This document shows, piece by piece, positions 35,256 to 46,494 of a DNA stretch of 64,000 nucleotides. The notes under the pieces are model-generated. The model was not told the DNA's origin. It searched no databases and saw nothing but the letters and a program-made list of their open reading frames with translations. Position 1 is the first letter of the stretch, and every line of letters starts with the position of its first letter. A program made the position numbers and the translations under genes. The stretch is from Nyssa sinensis. Taxonomy: Eukaryota; Streptophyta; Magnoliopsida; Cornales; Nyssaceae. The stretch lies in assembly GCA_008638375.1 (NCBI GenBank), contig VIRR01000528.1, positions 124,501 through 188,500 on the forward strand. Direction: 5' to 3'.

Positions 35256-35877
35256 GTCGGCTTCGATGACTGCTCAATTCTCCAACAGCCTCACTATTCC
35301 TCTATTTCGTGGCTTTTTAGCCACTGTTTTTGCTCCAAATTTTACCTACATGATTCTGAAACTACATAAAATAGTTTCTCATTTCCTAAGCCTCATAAAA
35401 TGACCAAAATCAGATCACCCATCAATTTCCAACTGTACCTACAATTAGCCATATCTCTATGGTCTCTTGACCATTTTCAATGATTCAACTTGCAAAACAC
35501 TCTACATTTTATATACTTTTTAGCCATGTAAGTGGTTTCAAGTTTACAAGAGTTTAAACAAAAACCCAATTTCTCATAAAATTGGGTCCCATCGTTTCCT
35601 AGGGTTTCTCACGTTTCAAAATTTACTAATTTTTTGCCATTTTCTTCCCTTTACATTATAGTATACATGCATGCAACATTTATGCCATAAACAAGCTTGT
35701 ATATGGAAGAATTCTATAGAGAGAAAATTTTACCTCTCTCCCTCTCTCTTCAGTTTCCTCCTCTCTATATTGTTTCTCTCTCTTCTTCTTGCTTGTGTTA
35801 CATTCTTTCTTCCTCATCTTCTTCTTTTTCATCACTTCCTCGCTTTACAATGACTCTCTCTCAACATGCACTCAATC
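35256..35877 (-). repeat. Minus-strand LTR, inner segment
   Basis: Continuation, past the nested solo LTR, of the minus-strand LTR whose start is at 40820. It holds the GA-rich block (CT-rich on the plus strand, about 35730-35790) and a donor-like GAG/GTAAAA on the minus strand at 35733. It is cut at 35256 by the preceding LTR, and its remainder is not found in the window. The plus-strand ORFs here only translate the CT-rich tract. Confidence 0.65.
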
Positions 35878-36407
35878 TGTAACACCCTGACTTAAACTAG
35901 GGATCGTTAAGTCGGGGATTTTAAATTATAATCGACGCCTTAAGTAACGAGGATGGTTTCGACCTCGACATGCAGACTTTTGGTGAAAGTCCTGAAAACT
36001 CAGGACGACTGTACATCACTTTCATTGCAATCATCAACCTGTTGGTCCCGTACCGATTATATGTTTTCACGTTAACTACCGACCTTAGTACGAGTATAAG
36101 ATTTTGGCACGTATTACGAGGTTATGAAAAAATAGTGTAAGGATATCTACACTTAAGAAAAAAGTTAATTAATTCAAAATAATTAATTAATTAAATATAT
36201 GAAATTAATTATTAGCTAGAATAAATAAAAAATACACACATTAAAGGTGTATTGTGTATGTGTATATGTGTATGGTCAAGTACATGTATATATACAAGGG
36301 TATACATAGATAATTAAATACATAAATACATATATATATATATATATATTATGAAGAATATGCAAATACCCAAGGTATAATAATGTGTGTGGGTCTCCAA
36401 GTGTGTT

Positions 36408-36409
<2 letters not shown>

Positions 36410-36451
<42 letters not shown>
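36410..36451 (+). repeat. (AT)n microsatellite
   Basis: About 21 AT units inside the solo LTR. The tyrosine/isoleucine ORFs read across it on the minus strand are artefacts. Confidence 0.95.
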
Positions 36452-36455
<4 letters not shown>

Positions 36456-37859
36456 AAAAAAAATAAACACACACACACGGCCACTCAATTGGCCTGCCCC
36501 TAAACAGTGGAATTAGGCACAGAGAAGCACTCATTATGGATGCTGCAATAAGTAAAAGGTGAACCAGTTGGTGGGGAAATCAGAAATAGCAATAATCACT
36601 TATGCAATTATATACAAACATACATATTGTAAACACACATGCCACACGAAAGTTCAGAGACTGAAAGAGAGAGAAAGAGAGATTTTTGAGAAGAAGAAGG
36701 GAGGAAATCAGAAGGAGAAGGAGAAGGATACACCTTTGAGGTAAAAATATTCAAAACCCAACAATTTCTCTCTCTAAAAAATTTACCTACGTATGGACTA
36801 TTTTAGCTTCTGATCTTTTGTATATATGATGTTTAAAGTAAATAGACATGAACAAGGCATGAAAAATAGACTCAAAAATACATCAGAAACACCAGTCGTA
36901 CACCAAACCGCCATTGTTGAGCTTGGTGAGAGCAGGTCTGAAACCCTTGTAACCAAACTCTATTTGGTTGGTTGGGACCTCAAATAGACCCTATGGGTGT
37001 TCCAAAAACACTTGGCCGTGACCTTACAACTCAACATAAACCCTAGCAAAATTTAGTTGCAGGTTTTGGCCATTTAACCCAGTTCTTGGTTTTAGACTTC
37101 TGAACCTATTTTTGAGAATAGGGATTGAATCCCGATTACATGAGGATCACATAGAACCAAATTTCATCAAAAATGGTGATGAAACGAGTGTGTATGAGCG
37201 AGTTGCAGGTTAGATTATCAACCTTCTGCCTGAACTGATGAGCCTATTTCGAACCTTCAAATGAATGTTAAAATGCTCCCTAAGATGTCAGAAACATTTT
37301 AGGTTAAAAACAGTGGAGGTTGAGTGAACCAAAATGCACGAAAATGGAAGAAAAGAAAATCAGAATTAGGGCTACACAGTCGTGGTCGAACGAGGAAGGT
37401 GACAGTGAGTCAACTCGGTTTTAATAAACCAGGATGAGTCGACTCGGACACGTGGTGGCATCTGGACCTGCCACCAAAAAAAATGGAGCGACGTCGTTTT
37501 AAGTAGGTTTTAAATTTTAAAACGTTAGGGCTGATGTCATCACGATGTCACCTCACGTGTTAAACTGACCAAACCGGTTGGTTCACACAAAAACTGAACC
37601 GGTTCACTTAAATCTGAACTGAACCAACTGGTTCAGACCGAAGCTTTTGATATTTACAGTTTGACCCCCAACTGTTTTACGAATTTATACTGTGGCCCAA
37701 TTTTTGGAAAATTTATGCAATTACGCCCCTGGAAAAATAATAATATAATTTATTAAGTTATTTGATTAAATAAGTAAAATTACTAAATCACCCTTGGACA
37801 TTAAATGACACAAATGAAGTCCAAGTTAAATAAACAAATATTGTATTCTTACTATTTCG

Positions 37860-38470
37860 GGCATTCCAGACTCAACGGTGGGGTCCGATTTGGGAAATTA
37901 AGCCCCAAAAAATAAAGACTCTCAAATGGTAAATGACTGTACTGCCCCTTATATGCCCGATGTCCAAATAAGACAAATCATTAGTGTATTCTTATTATCT
38001 CGGACCTCCTGAGTCCAATGGTGAGGTCCACGTCATGAGACGAGGTCCCCCAAAAAAAAAAATAAAGACCCGTAAAAATGCAAAATGACTAAAATGCCCC
38101 TACTGCTACAAAAGTCAAACAGAGTCCTGCGAAAGTCTAAATTGACTTTCTTCGACATTCTGGACTCAATGGTGGAGTCCAAATTATGAAACAAAGTACG
38201 GAAAAATATGACATGCAAATAGGTAAATGACCATTTTACCCTTTTAAACACAAAAGTCTGAATTAAATCCTAAGAAAGCCTAAACCGACTTTCTTTGACA
38301 TTCCGGACTCAATGGTGGAGTCCAAATTATGAAACAAAGTACAAAAAAATATGACATACAAATACATAAATGACCATTTTACCCTTTTAAACACAAAAGT
38401 CCGAATTAAATCCTACGAAAGCCTAAACCGACTTTCTTCGACGTTTCAGACTCAATGATAGAGACTAATC
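37860..38470 (+). repeat. Array of about 143-bp units with conserved stem
   Basis: Stem positions at 37868, 38011, 38162, 38305 and 38448 (spacings 143, 151, 143, 143). The core is CATTCYGGACTCAATGGTGG followed by AGTCC. Stems at 38162-38180 and 38305-38323 are perfect GGACTC/GAGTCC, 37868-37886 is held by a U-G pair, and the outer units are degraded. The unit tails share AAATGACCATTTTACCC. Confidence 0.85.
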
Positions 38471-39645
38471 AACCAAAAGAGATATCTAAAATAAAAAGAC
38501 ATAAAATTTGATGAATGGCATCAGTTAGGTGGCCATAAACTGGAACACTACCGAGGTACTAAACTAAGGCTCGTACGTGAAAATAAGATACGGAAAGACA
38601 TGACACGTTAACATGTGAAGTAATTAAATTTAAATTAAAGTAAATAGAGCTACCAGAAGAGTATACCTTAAAAGTATAACGCCTAAGATTAAAGTTAGGA
38701 TTTAATACGACCCTAGCATAAGTTAAGAAACATCAATAGGTGATATTGCAGTGATGTGAAGTTAATGAGACTGTATATGAATTATTCTTAGGAACTACAG
38801 AAGAAGTGGGGAAAGCGCATTATTAGCACTGACCCTAAGGACCAAGGTGAGTAACCCTGTGTTTGAAGTGGAGATTTAACTCCATATATTTGAAGAAGTT
38901 TTAAGTTCAAGTTATGTGAAGCATTTGAATATCAAATTCAGTTTTTATACAATTCTTGTTTTAAATTATTCCGTTACGACATGCTTGTTAAATGTCTTTA
39001 TATTCAGTTCTTTTCTTGGGAATGTTTAGCATGTCGAGGTAAAATGCAAATCTCTTTAAATATTCTGAATTTGATTATTACAAGTATTTGAAGTCCTATT
39101 GCAGAAGCTATATATATTTCATGTTTTAAATACTCATGAAAAGTATTCATTGAAGAAGCCATGTGATAAATATTTTATAAGATAAATGGTACTTAAGTAC
39201 CGCATGTGAAGTTGAAATCCCTTAGGATTCAACTATGACACGAAGTCGGCGTTGATATTCTTCGGAATTCAACTATGACACGAACAAATGCCCGATAGCA
39301 GGATCTAATCCCCCAGGAAAATGAGATCGTCAACATTGACAGTAAAATAGGAGTCTAGTTTGAAACAGATTCCACCTAATTAAAGAGAAAATATGACAAA
39401 TGATTTTGAAAATGGAAGCAGGTTTTTACCCCCATTTTATTATACATGTTTATATGTCTTTGAAGTGCATATACTCTACTCGAAGAAATGTATGTTAGCT
39501 TGAATATTTTATATGTTTTCAAAGCTATCTATTTTAAGAATGCATATACTCTGTGTTCTAAAAGTACGAGCAATTGGTGGTGTGTATTTTATAAACTCTC
39601 ATGTGCTAAACCACTACCAATTGAAAACCCCATGACAAGTACAGG

Positions 39646-39701
39646 AATTGCTCACAAACTTAGATTAGCTTACCCGAATTTTATTCGGACCCCCCTTTCA
39701 G
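39646..39701 (+). promoter_or_regulatory. LTR acceptor-like module
   Basis: GAATTGCTCAC..TTAGATTAGCTTACCC followed by CCCCCCTTTCAG/GTG with the CAG at 39699-39701. The hairpin here is weak; the polypyrimidine-CAG part is strong. Confidence 0.5.
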
Positions 39702-40126
39702 GTGATTAGCTGCAGTTTTGATTTGAGGATGATGATGATGAATCTGCCATTTTTGGGAAGTCATGTTCAAGTGGCTCTTTTTTCTAGCACTACGAACTTT
39801 AAGTATGAAATCTTCTATTAGTAAAGTGGTAATCTGTTATGCATAAGCCCCACGGGGCATTTAAACATGTATTGTTTATAAAGTCTTTAAGTTTTTAGTT
39901 ATGCTCTGAATGTATGATCATGTGTACCATTGTGAAAAGCGGCAGTATCGGACGGATGTGCAAATTTAAAAAAAAAAATGAATGAAAAAGTTTTCACGCT
40001 TCCGCAACCACATGTCGCACATCTATTCGATACCGCTGTGTATGCGAGCCTTGTCCTGAGGTCCTCGGGCCGAAGGGTGGCTGTCGCGACTCATGATCCG
40101 CAAAGGGTGGATTTCAGATCGTGACA

Positions 40127-40820
40127 CAATCACTTCCCAACTCTAAGTCTGTCATTTTTTTTTTGTTTCACACAGCACACATACACACTTTGGTTTATCA
40201 CATAATATATAGCACACACATGATATATATATATATAACACATGTCACATATATTTACATCATGGTTAGATGTTGCATATATGTATATCTAGTGCGATAT
40301 ATAGCACAAACCCTTGGGCTAGCTCTTTTAGTTTTATTTTCCTTCATTTTTCCTTCTTAGGCCTTGTTTGGCATTTTTACATTTCCCCATTTTGCTTTAT
40401 TTCCATTTGTTTTCCTCTCCATGTATCGATTCCGTAAATCAAGATCTTATTGGCTTCCATGGCCTTCATTGTCTCATTTTGATGTATTAAAATGTATTTT
40501 AATTATTTAAAATTCCATCATAATTGTCATAATAATTCTGATTAAACGCGCTCCCTTTGTGCGTTATGCTAAACTTGCTTAATTGCACGTCATGCACTAA
40601 TTTCTCACATTCATTTTTGTGTTATTCCTCGATTAACACTTTCCATAATTTTATTTGGTCGTCTCTAATTAATTGTTGATTATTTTCATCATTTATGCCT
40701 TTGCTTCCATATTTCGAGTCATTAGTCATATCTACAATCACCCATAGTTATTATACATATTAACTTATGATAATTGTCATTATCGTTAAATTCTTTGCTT
40801 AATTGGGTCGAGGTGTTACA
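40127..40820 (-). repeat. Minus-strand LTR, 5' end segment
   Basis: Reads TGTAACACCTCGACCC on the minus strand from 40820. It is inserted in the reverse-transcriptase codons of the minus-strand copia (just after the D-F-D-E-T-F signature) and interrupted in turn by the solo LTR at 35878. No coding sequence. Confidence 0.7.
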
Positions 40821-41878
40821 AAAGGTCTCATCAAAGTCTATCCCTTCAACTTGGGTATAGCTTTAACAAGCAACCTAGCCTTATTTCTCACTATTGTACC
40901 ATATTCATCAAATTTGTTTTTGAAAATCCATTTGGTACCAATCACATTGTAGTAAGTAGGCCTAAGTACTAATTCCCAAACATCAAGCTTAGTGAATTGA
41001 ATTAATTCATCTTTCATGAAAATTATCCAATCCTCATGAAGGAGTGCCTCCTTGATGTTCTTGGGTTCAGTTTTTGAAATGACTCATTGAAAGCTCACTT
41101 TATAGTTCAGTTGAGACCTTGTCATGACCCCTTGGTCAACATCACCCATTATTTTGGTTTGGTCATGGTTTCTTCTCACCCACATAGGTAAACCTCTATC
41201 TAGATTTGATGAGGTACCTACTTCAACAAACACATCATTGGAATTATCAATGGAATTTTTGAAAATATTTGGGGCATTAATTGAGTTGTAATTTTGGAGG
41301 TTTTTGGAAGGTTTATCTATTAAAGGCTTTGAAGTCCCTAGACATTCATCATCACTAGGAACTACCCTATCATCATCAATTGTCACATTTATGCACTCCA
41401 TCACACATTATAGTGTTGTAGACCCGAAAGGCTCTACTATTTGAGGAGTATCTTAAGAAAATGCCAACACCACACCTTGGTCAAACTTACCTAGAGTCTC
41501 TTTATCTCTAAGAATGTAACATTTGCTACCAAAAACTCTAAAGTATTTGACATTGGGTTTCCTACTGATCCAAAGTTCATATGGAGTTTGATTTAAACCA
41601 AGTCTAAGGTAAACTCTATTATGGTGTGACATGATGTGTTGACGGCTTCGGCCTAAAACATTTTAAGGATAGATTTGACATGTAGCATAGCCCTAGCCAT
41701 TTCTTAAATAGCCCAATTTTTTCTATCTACAACTCCATTTTTTGGTGGAGTGATAGGGGTCAAAAATTCATGCTTGATGCCAAGGTCATCATAATAGTCG
41801 GTGACGGGGGGCTTTTCAAATTCCTTCCCATTGTCACTTCTTATTCTTGTGATTAGATAACCTTTTTCATTTTGAATT
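40821..41878 (-). pseudogene. Copia integrase core to reverse transcriptase start, relic
   Basis: Read from 41878 leftward on the minus strand: a TRIRSDNGKEFE..LGIKHEFLTP block (integrase core with the D and neighbouring N-G-E/K-F), PPKNGVVDRKN, then a GSVGNPMSN-type connection. Next is the hydrophilic linker (41084-41404: ECLGTSKPLIDKPSKNLQNY region ending TRSQL), then NVIGTKWIFKNKFDEYGT, RNKARL and QVEGIDFDETF, the start of the copia reverse transcriptase. It is cut by an LTR at 40820, so the YxDD motif and RNase H are absent. Several stops and a frameshift. Same element as 43524-43788 and 52943-54325. Confidence 0.85.
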
Positions 41879-43523
41879 TGTTAGGACCACGGGGTCCATT
41901 ATTGTAATTGGCTAATCTAGTTTTAACAAAATGTGTTTTCAATATCATCACTACATTAGTCCTAAGTTTAAAGTATCTTAATGCTCGTTCTATGCCAAGA
42001 AGGTTCAAGCTTTATTGTAGTGATCTACTACAGGTCGTCTTGGTACTTGAGGGGTAATTGGGTAATTTGGACTTTTATCATGATTTGAATCTCACACATT
42101 GCATGCATAGCATATAGTTTATTTTATATCATCATGTGTCAAGTGGTCTTGTGATTTTGAAATAGATTTCCTAAACATGCATATTTCAAACACTTGGGAA
42201 AATTAATTTCACAAGGCAAACAGAGAATGAGCACTTTCTGTTGCTTGTTCGAACGAGCCTAGTGGCTCGTTCGAACGAACAACTAGAAGGTCATTTGTTC
42301 ATTTTCATTTGTTCGAAAGGTCTAAATTCAAATGAAGAGAAGCAACCTCAGAGCTTTTCTCGTTTGAAGCTCGTTTCATGTTCTTTCTAACAAATAAGCT
42401 AGTCATTCAAACGAGCTATCTTCGTTTGAATGGGCACTACGTAAAATAGTTTTTCAAACTGTTTGAGATCTGATCTTCACATAATAAATACATAAAAATT
42501 CAGAGTTGCAAAAAGGGAATATAGAGAAAACAGAGTATTGAGAGTTCTTCATTGTGAGAACCCTAGAATTTCTAGATCTAAGAGCTTCCATTGAAGAACT
42601 TCATATATGTTTTATATCATGCATTTCTCTATTGGTTTCACCAATTGGTTTCAATCAATTCCACACGATCCTAATCACATCAAAAAGCCCCTAATTCACA
42701 TTTTCACCATTAGAGAAGAAAGTTTAAGCTTGAGGATTCGACCTTGAGCAATCGACAGATGCCATGGTTATATGGATTCACAATTGTGAGAGGCCTGATC
42801 AGTGGAGTTCGAGACCGAAGGAGGATCCGGTTGTATAGAGAATTCATCTATGAAGAGCTTATGGATTCAAGGGAGGTTAACGGTGTGAACGCGTAAAACA
42901 GTGTTAAAAGTACTTAGACCGTTTCAAGTTTACGTGTAATTCAATCTTTATCATAGTGAATTATTTCCCCGAGTATCGCCGGCTTTAGAGTTTTTCACCA
43001 ATGATAGTTTTACAAGGTGGTTTCTCTATCATCATTATGGTTTGAACCTATTCTCTCTCTAGTGTTTACAATTCATAATTTGCAAGATATAATTGCTTCT
43101 GCTTACTTTACAATTTAGGTTTTCATAATTATGTTCATAGAATATAGAATTGATAATTGGAAACCTCAATTAGGCAAATTGAATTGTGAATTGAATTAGT
43201 GAATTGTTGATTGATCACATAGTTGAATTTTAGTTGAATTGATAATTTGATATCTAAATTGAACTTGTGAATCAATCGAGCTTGGTTAAATAATATGCAT
43301 TGATCAACACTATATGATTGTATATTTTAATGGCTTGAGATAATTGATATAATTGTATACATTAGTTGAATAAACATTGTAGTTGTAATTCCTTTATTTT
43401 CCATTTGGAGTAGTTGGTAGTGTTGTGGTTGAAGAATTAGAGATATTAAAAAATTAAGCATACCTATTCACCCCCCCCCCCCATACTTAGGTTAGTTTCA
43501 TACTAGGACCTAAGGCTTTAACA
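41879..43523 (+). mobile_element. Solo copia LTR in integrase gene, TSD (G/A)AATT
   Basis: Starts TGTTAGGACC and ends GGCTTTAACA, 1645 bp, flanked by GAATT (41874-41878) and AAATT (43524-43528), a 5-bp duplication with one mismatch. Removing it brings the two halves of the copia integrase together. It contains a dense TTCGAACGA cluster, with a perfect 13-bp inverted repeat at 42247-42276, and a C-homopolymer near 43473-43484. Confidence 0.88.
42247..42276. repeat. 13-bp perfect inverted repeat in copia LTR
   Basis: GTTCGAACGAGCC - TAGT - GGCTCGTTCGAAC. It is built from the TTCGAACGA word that is repeated in every LTR of this family in the window. Confidence 0.9.
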
Positions 43524-43788
43524 AAATTCTCCTGCAAATTTTAATGATGGCATCATACACTAAAAGTCTTCTCTCTCAATTAGTTCACAAAGGAGAACCT
43601 TAAAAGGTCATCTATCATCACTAGGATGTATCTCTTCTAACTAAGGCTTTTCATCCTCATAGGACGCATTAAGTCCATATGAATTAGTTCCAATGGATGT
43701 GTGGTGGCAAGAGATAAAGATTTCTTATGTGAAACTCTTGTTTGTTTGGCCTTTTAACATGTTTCACACACTCCAAAAAGAATCTTTC
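43524..43788 (-). pseudogene. Copia integrase, N-terminal to central relic
   Basis: Minus strand: DSFWSVCETC-KAKQT (end of the zinc-binding H-H-C-C region), then HPLELIHMDLM-PMR, KRYILVMIDD-RFSFV, the integrase core with its first catalytic aspartate in the DLMGP-equivalent motif. It ends at the solo LTR at 43523. Its upstream part is at 52943 beyond the nested element. Stops interrupt the frame. Confidence 0.85.
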
Positions 43789-45443
43789 TATTAGGACCAT
43801 GGGGTCCATTTTGTAAACTGGCTAATTTGGTTAGATAAAACGTGTTTTGTGTGTAATCCATACATAAGTCCTTCGAGTTGAGTACCTCGATGCCCGTTCT
43901 GACCCAAGTTCATCCAAGAGACATTATCATGTATCACTACTGGTCGATTTATTTTTAGAAAGGTAAAATGGTCTTTTGTATTTGATCAGATCTCACACAC
44001 TCACATCATGCATGCATAGCATATAGATTTTATCTTATCATCATGTATGTGATTGACTTGTGGTTGTGAACTATTTTGTCCAAAATCTATCTTTGAAAAT
44101 AAACAAATGGAAAAATTCAGTTCACAAAACAAGATTTGAATAAGGGACTCGCTGTTGCTCATTCAAATGATGCCTTGGCTCATTTGAACAAACAACAGTA
44201 GGGTTCATTCTCATTCATTTTCATTCATTCAAACCCCTATATCGAACTCGTTACTACAGCCTCGAAGTTATACTCGCTCGATACTCGTTACATGTTCGTT
44301 CAAACAAGCAAGTGATCATTCGAACAAATGATGGATCATTCGAATGAACTCTGGGTAGAAAATAGATTTATAATCAAGTTTCTTCTTAATTGGGGATCAA
44401 CCAAGATCTTTGGAAAAATTAGGTGAAAATATATTTGAGAGCAGTCAAAAAAATAGAATGAGAGACTCTCAATTTGTGAGAGAAAAATTATTGACAGACC
44501 TTGATGATTTTATGAGAGATTGATCATTCATGACATTCATTATCTTCTCTACTCATTTTTTTTATTCGATTTAATCAAAGCACACAATTCGATAATTAGA
44601 TCTTAAGAGCCTTGATTAGCGTTAAATTCACCATTGACGATTGAAAGAGTTCAAGCACGAGGATTCGGCATTGAGCGATCAATGGATACCGAGGTCATGT
44701 GGATTCACGATTGTTTTGAAGAGGCTTGATCGAAGGAGTTCAAGACCATGGAAGAGTCTAGTTTTTTTAAGGATTGACTGTGATAGCTTGAGGATTCGAG
44801 AGGAATTTGAAGACAATCGGTGAGAACGGTGCTAGAGGTACTTAGATCGTTCGGAAACTCATTGTATTTCACTTTCTGTCATAGTTCATCACTTCCATAA
44901 GCATTGGCCCAGCTCTAGAGTTTTGCTCTAAGGATTGTTGTCCTTGGTAGTTTTCTCCATCATCAATCCATGTGCAATATCTTCTCTCTCATTCTCTTTC
45001 GATTTACTAAATGCTTGATTTCAATTACTTTTGTTTTATTTAAGAAATTTAGTTTTTCATGATTTCATTATTGTGCATTCAATTGAGATAATTGAGAAAC
45101 TTAATTTAGTAAGTTGATTTAAGAAATTGATGACTTAGTTGATTTTGAATTGATTTGTGAAAATTGCTATAAAATCAATTTAGTTGTTAATTTTGGTGAA
45201 TGTTAAATTGGCTGGTGAATTGGTTGACTTTTGGTGGTTTCATTGGTGGAAAGGCTTAAGCATTGGATTAACCAAGTTGAGTGATTTTTTGATTGATTGT
45301 GCCATCATTGTAATTAACCAAGAGTTGGAAATAACACAAAATAAATTTTTAATTCTAGACCTACCTATTCAACCCCCCTTCTAGGTAATTCATGATTTGG
45401 GACCTTGAATGATATCAGTGTGATATCCCTGCATACACAAACA
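43789..45443 (+). repeat. 5' LTR of nested copia-type element
   Basis: Begins TATTAGGACC (second base G to A relative to TGTTAGGACC) and ends CACAAACA. TTCGAAYGA words cluster at 44155-44350. It ends with GATATCCCTGCATACACAAACA, matching the 3' LTR end. Confidence 0.85.
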
Positions 45444-45446
45444 AAA

Positions 45447-45459
45447 TGATATCAGAACC
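45447..45459 (+). other. Primer-binding site, two mismatches
   Basis: TGATATCAGAACC four bases after the LTR end, compared with TGGTATCAGAGCC for the usual iMet PBS. Confidence 0.65.
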
Positions 45460-45500
45460 TTCTTTTTATGGCATTTGATTGATATCCTACATTGTGAACA

Positions 45501-46494
45501 ATGGAAGGGTTAAGAGAAGGAGGATCAATCTGACAACCTCCTTTATTTGACTGCTCAAATTATACTTATTGAAAAACTCGTATGAAAGAATTTTTGAGAG
45601 TCATGGATGAGCAAGCTTGGCTTGCCATCCAAGAAGGTTGGAACCCTACTGGTCATAACCGTAACCATGAAAATTCCCCCCGTTGCCAAGCCTTCAACTA
45701 CTTGGAATAAGTTGAAGTTAAGCATGAGCGGTTACAATGCCATCTTTAACGCGGTAACTCTCGATGAGTTTCACCACATTATAACTTGTGAGACGTCCAA
45801 TGAGGCTTGGGACATCCTCGAGACTACCCATGAGGGTACGTCGGAGGTAAAGAGGTCAAAACTTCAAATGTTGACTTCTAGGTTTGAAGCACTAAGAATG
45901 GAGGAATCTGAAACCTTTTCTGAATTCTATGCTAAATTGAGTGACATTTTCAACTCATCTTTCAACCTAGGAGAAAGACTAGATAGGACCAAGATCATAG
46001 GGAAAATATTGAGATCTCTTCCCGAGAGACTTCAACTTAAGACAACCGCCATTGAGGAGAGTAAGGACATAGACTCTCTAGTTGTTGATGAGTTAGTTGG
46101 ATCACTTCAAACCTTTGAACTAACTCTTAGACAAGCAAAGAAGACCAAAAGTCTTGCCTTAAAATAAACACAAATATAAAGTAAATGGGATTTTGAAATA
46201 GACCCCGAGTCCATAAATGACGAGGACTTGGCTCTTTTTGTTAGGAGGTTTAACAAATACCTCAAAGGGAGAATGCCTAACTCCAAGAGATCTCAAATTT
46301 CAAGTAGAAAATCATTTGGAAACTCTAACACTTCGAAAGGCCAAGTCCAAAATTCTTCTTCTAGTAGTGATAGAAGAAGACCTTCATCTCAATCTACCTC
46401 TAAGCCTACTGAATGTTATGATTGCCATAACTTTGGGCATATAACAGCCGATTGACCTAATAAGAGAAAGAGAAATTCTCTAAATAGGAAGGCA
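45501..46494 (+). pseudogene. Gag (UBN2-type) with zinc knuckle, broken
   Basis: The start ATG is at 45501; a +1-type frameshift is needed to enter the long open frame 45607-46167 (186 codons). That frame reads KPSTTWNKLKLSMSGYNAIF, then ITCETSNEAWDILETTHEGT, SKLQMLTSRFEALRMEE and LRSLPERLQLKTTAIEES, the full copia UBN2 Gag domain. After a stop at 46165 the same frame continues through a K/S/R-rich segment to a zinc knuckle, C-x2-C-x4-H-x4, whose last cysteine codon is TGA at 46453-46455. Gag forms the particle and the knuckle binds RNA in the known family. Stops and the lost cysteine mean it is inactive. Confidence 0.88.

Larger units (their letters stand above)
35878..40126 (+). mobile_element. 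Solo LTR, gypsy-type, TSD CAATC
   Basis: 4249 bp from TGTAACACCCTG to CAGATCGTGACA, flanked by CAATC at 35873-35877 and 40127-40131. Layout in order: head hairpin (35885-35917, 11 pairs with one G-U), (AT)n tract, GA-rich block, donor-like GAG/GTAAAA at 36741, AGCAGGTCTGAA phrase, an array of five 143-bp units (37860-38470), CAACTATGACACGAA repeats (39230-39285), the hairpin/CAG module and the terminal box. It is the most complete reference copy for this LTR architecture in the window. No internal domain and no meaningful ORF. Confidence 0.92.

Noticed and set aside
35671..35882. Leucine/serine-rich ORFs resembling signal peptides
   Set aside because: They are the complement of the GA-rich leader block of a minus-strand LTR.
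36276..36534. Minus-strand ORFs with tyrosine-isoleucine repeats
   Set aside because: Direct translation of (AT)n; not a membrane protein.
40121..40360. 79-codon ORF starting with MTQSLPNSKS
   Set aside because: It starts in the terminal bases of one LTR and reads across the TSD into another LTR, so it cannot be a gene.
44155..44350. Heat-shock elements (nGAAnnTTC) in the copia LTRs
   Set aside because: The words are TTCGAA with no two-base spacing, so they do not fit the canonical HSE array. I report only the word cluster.
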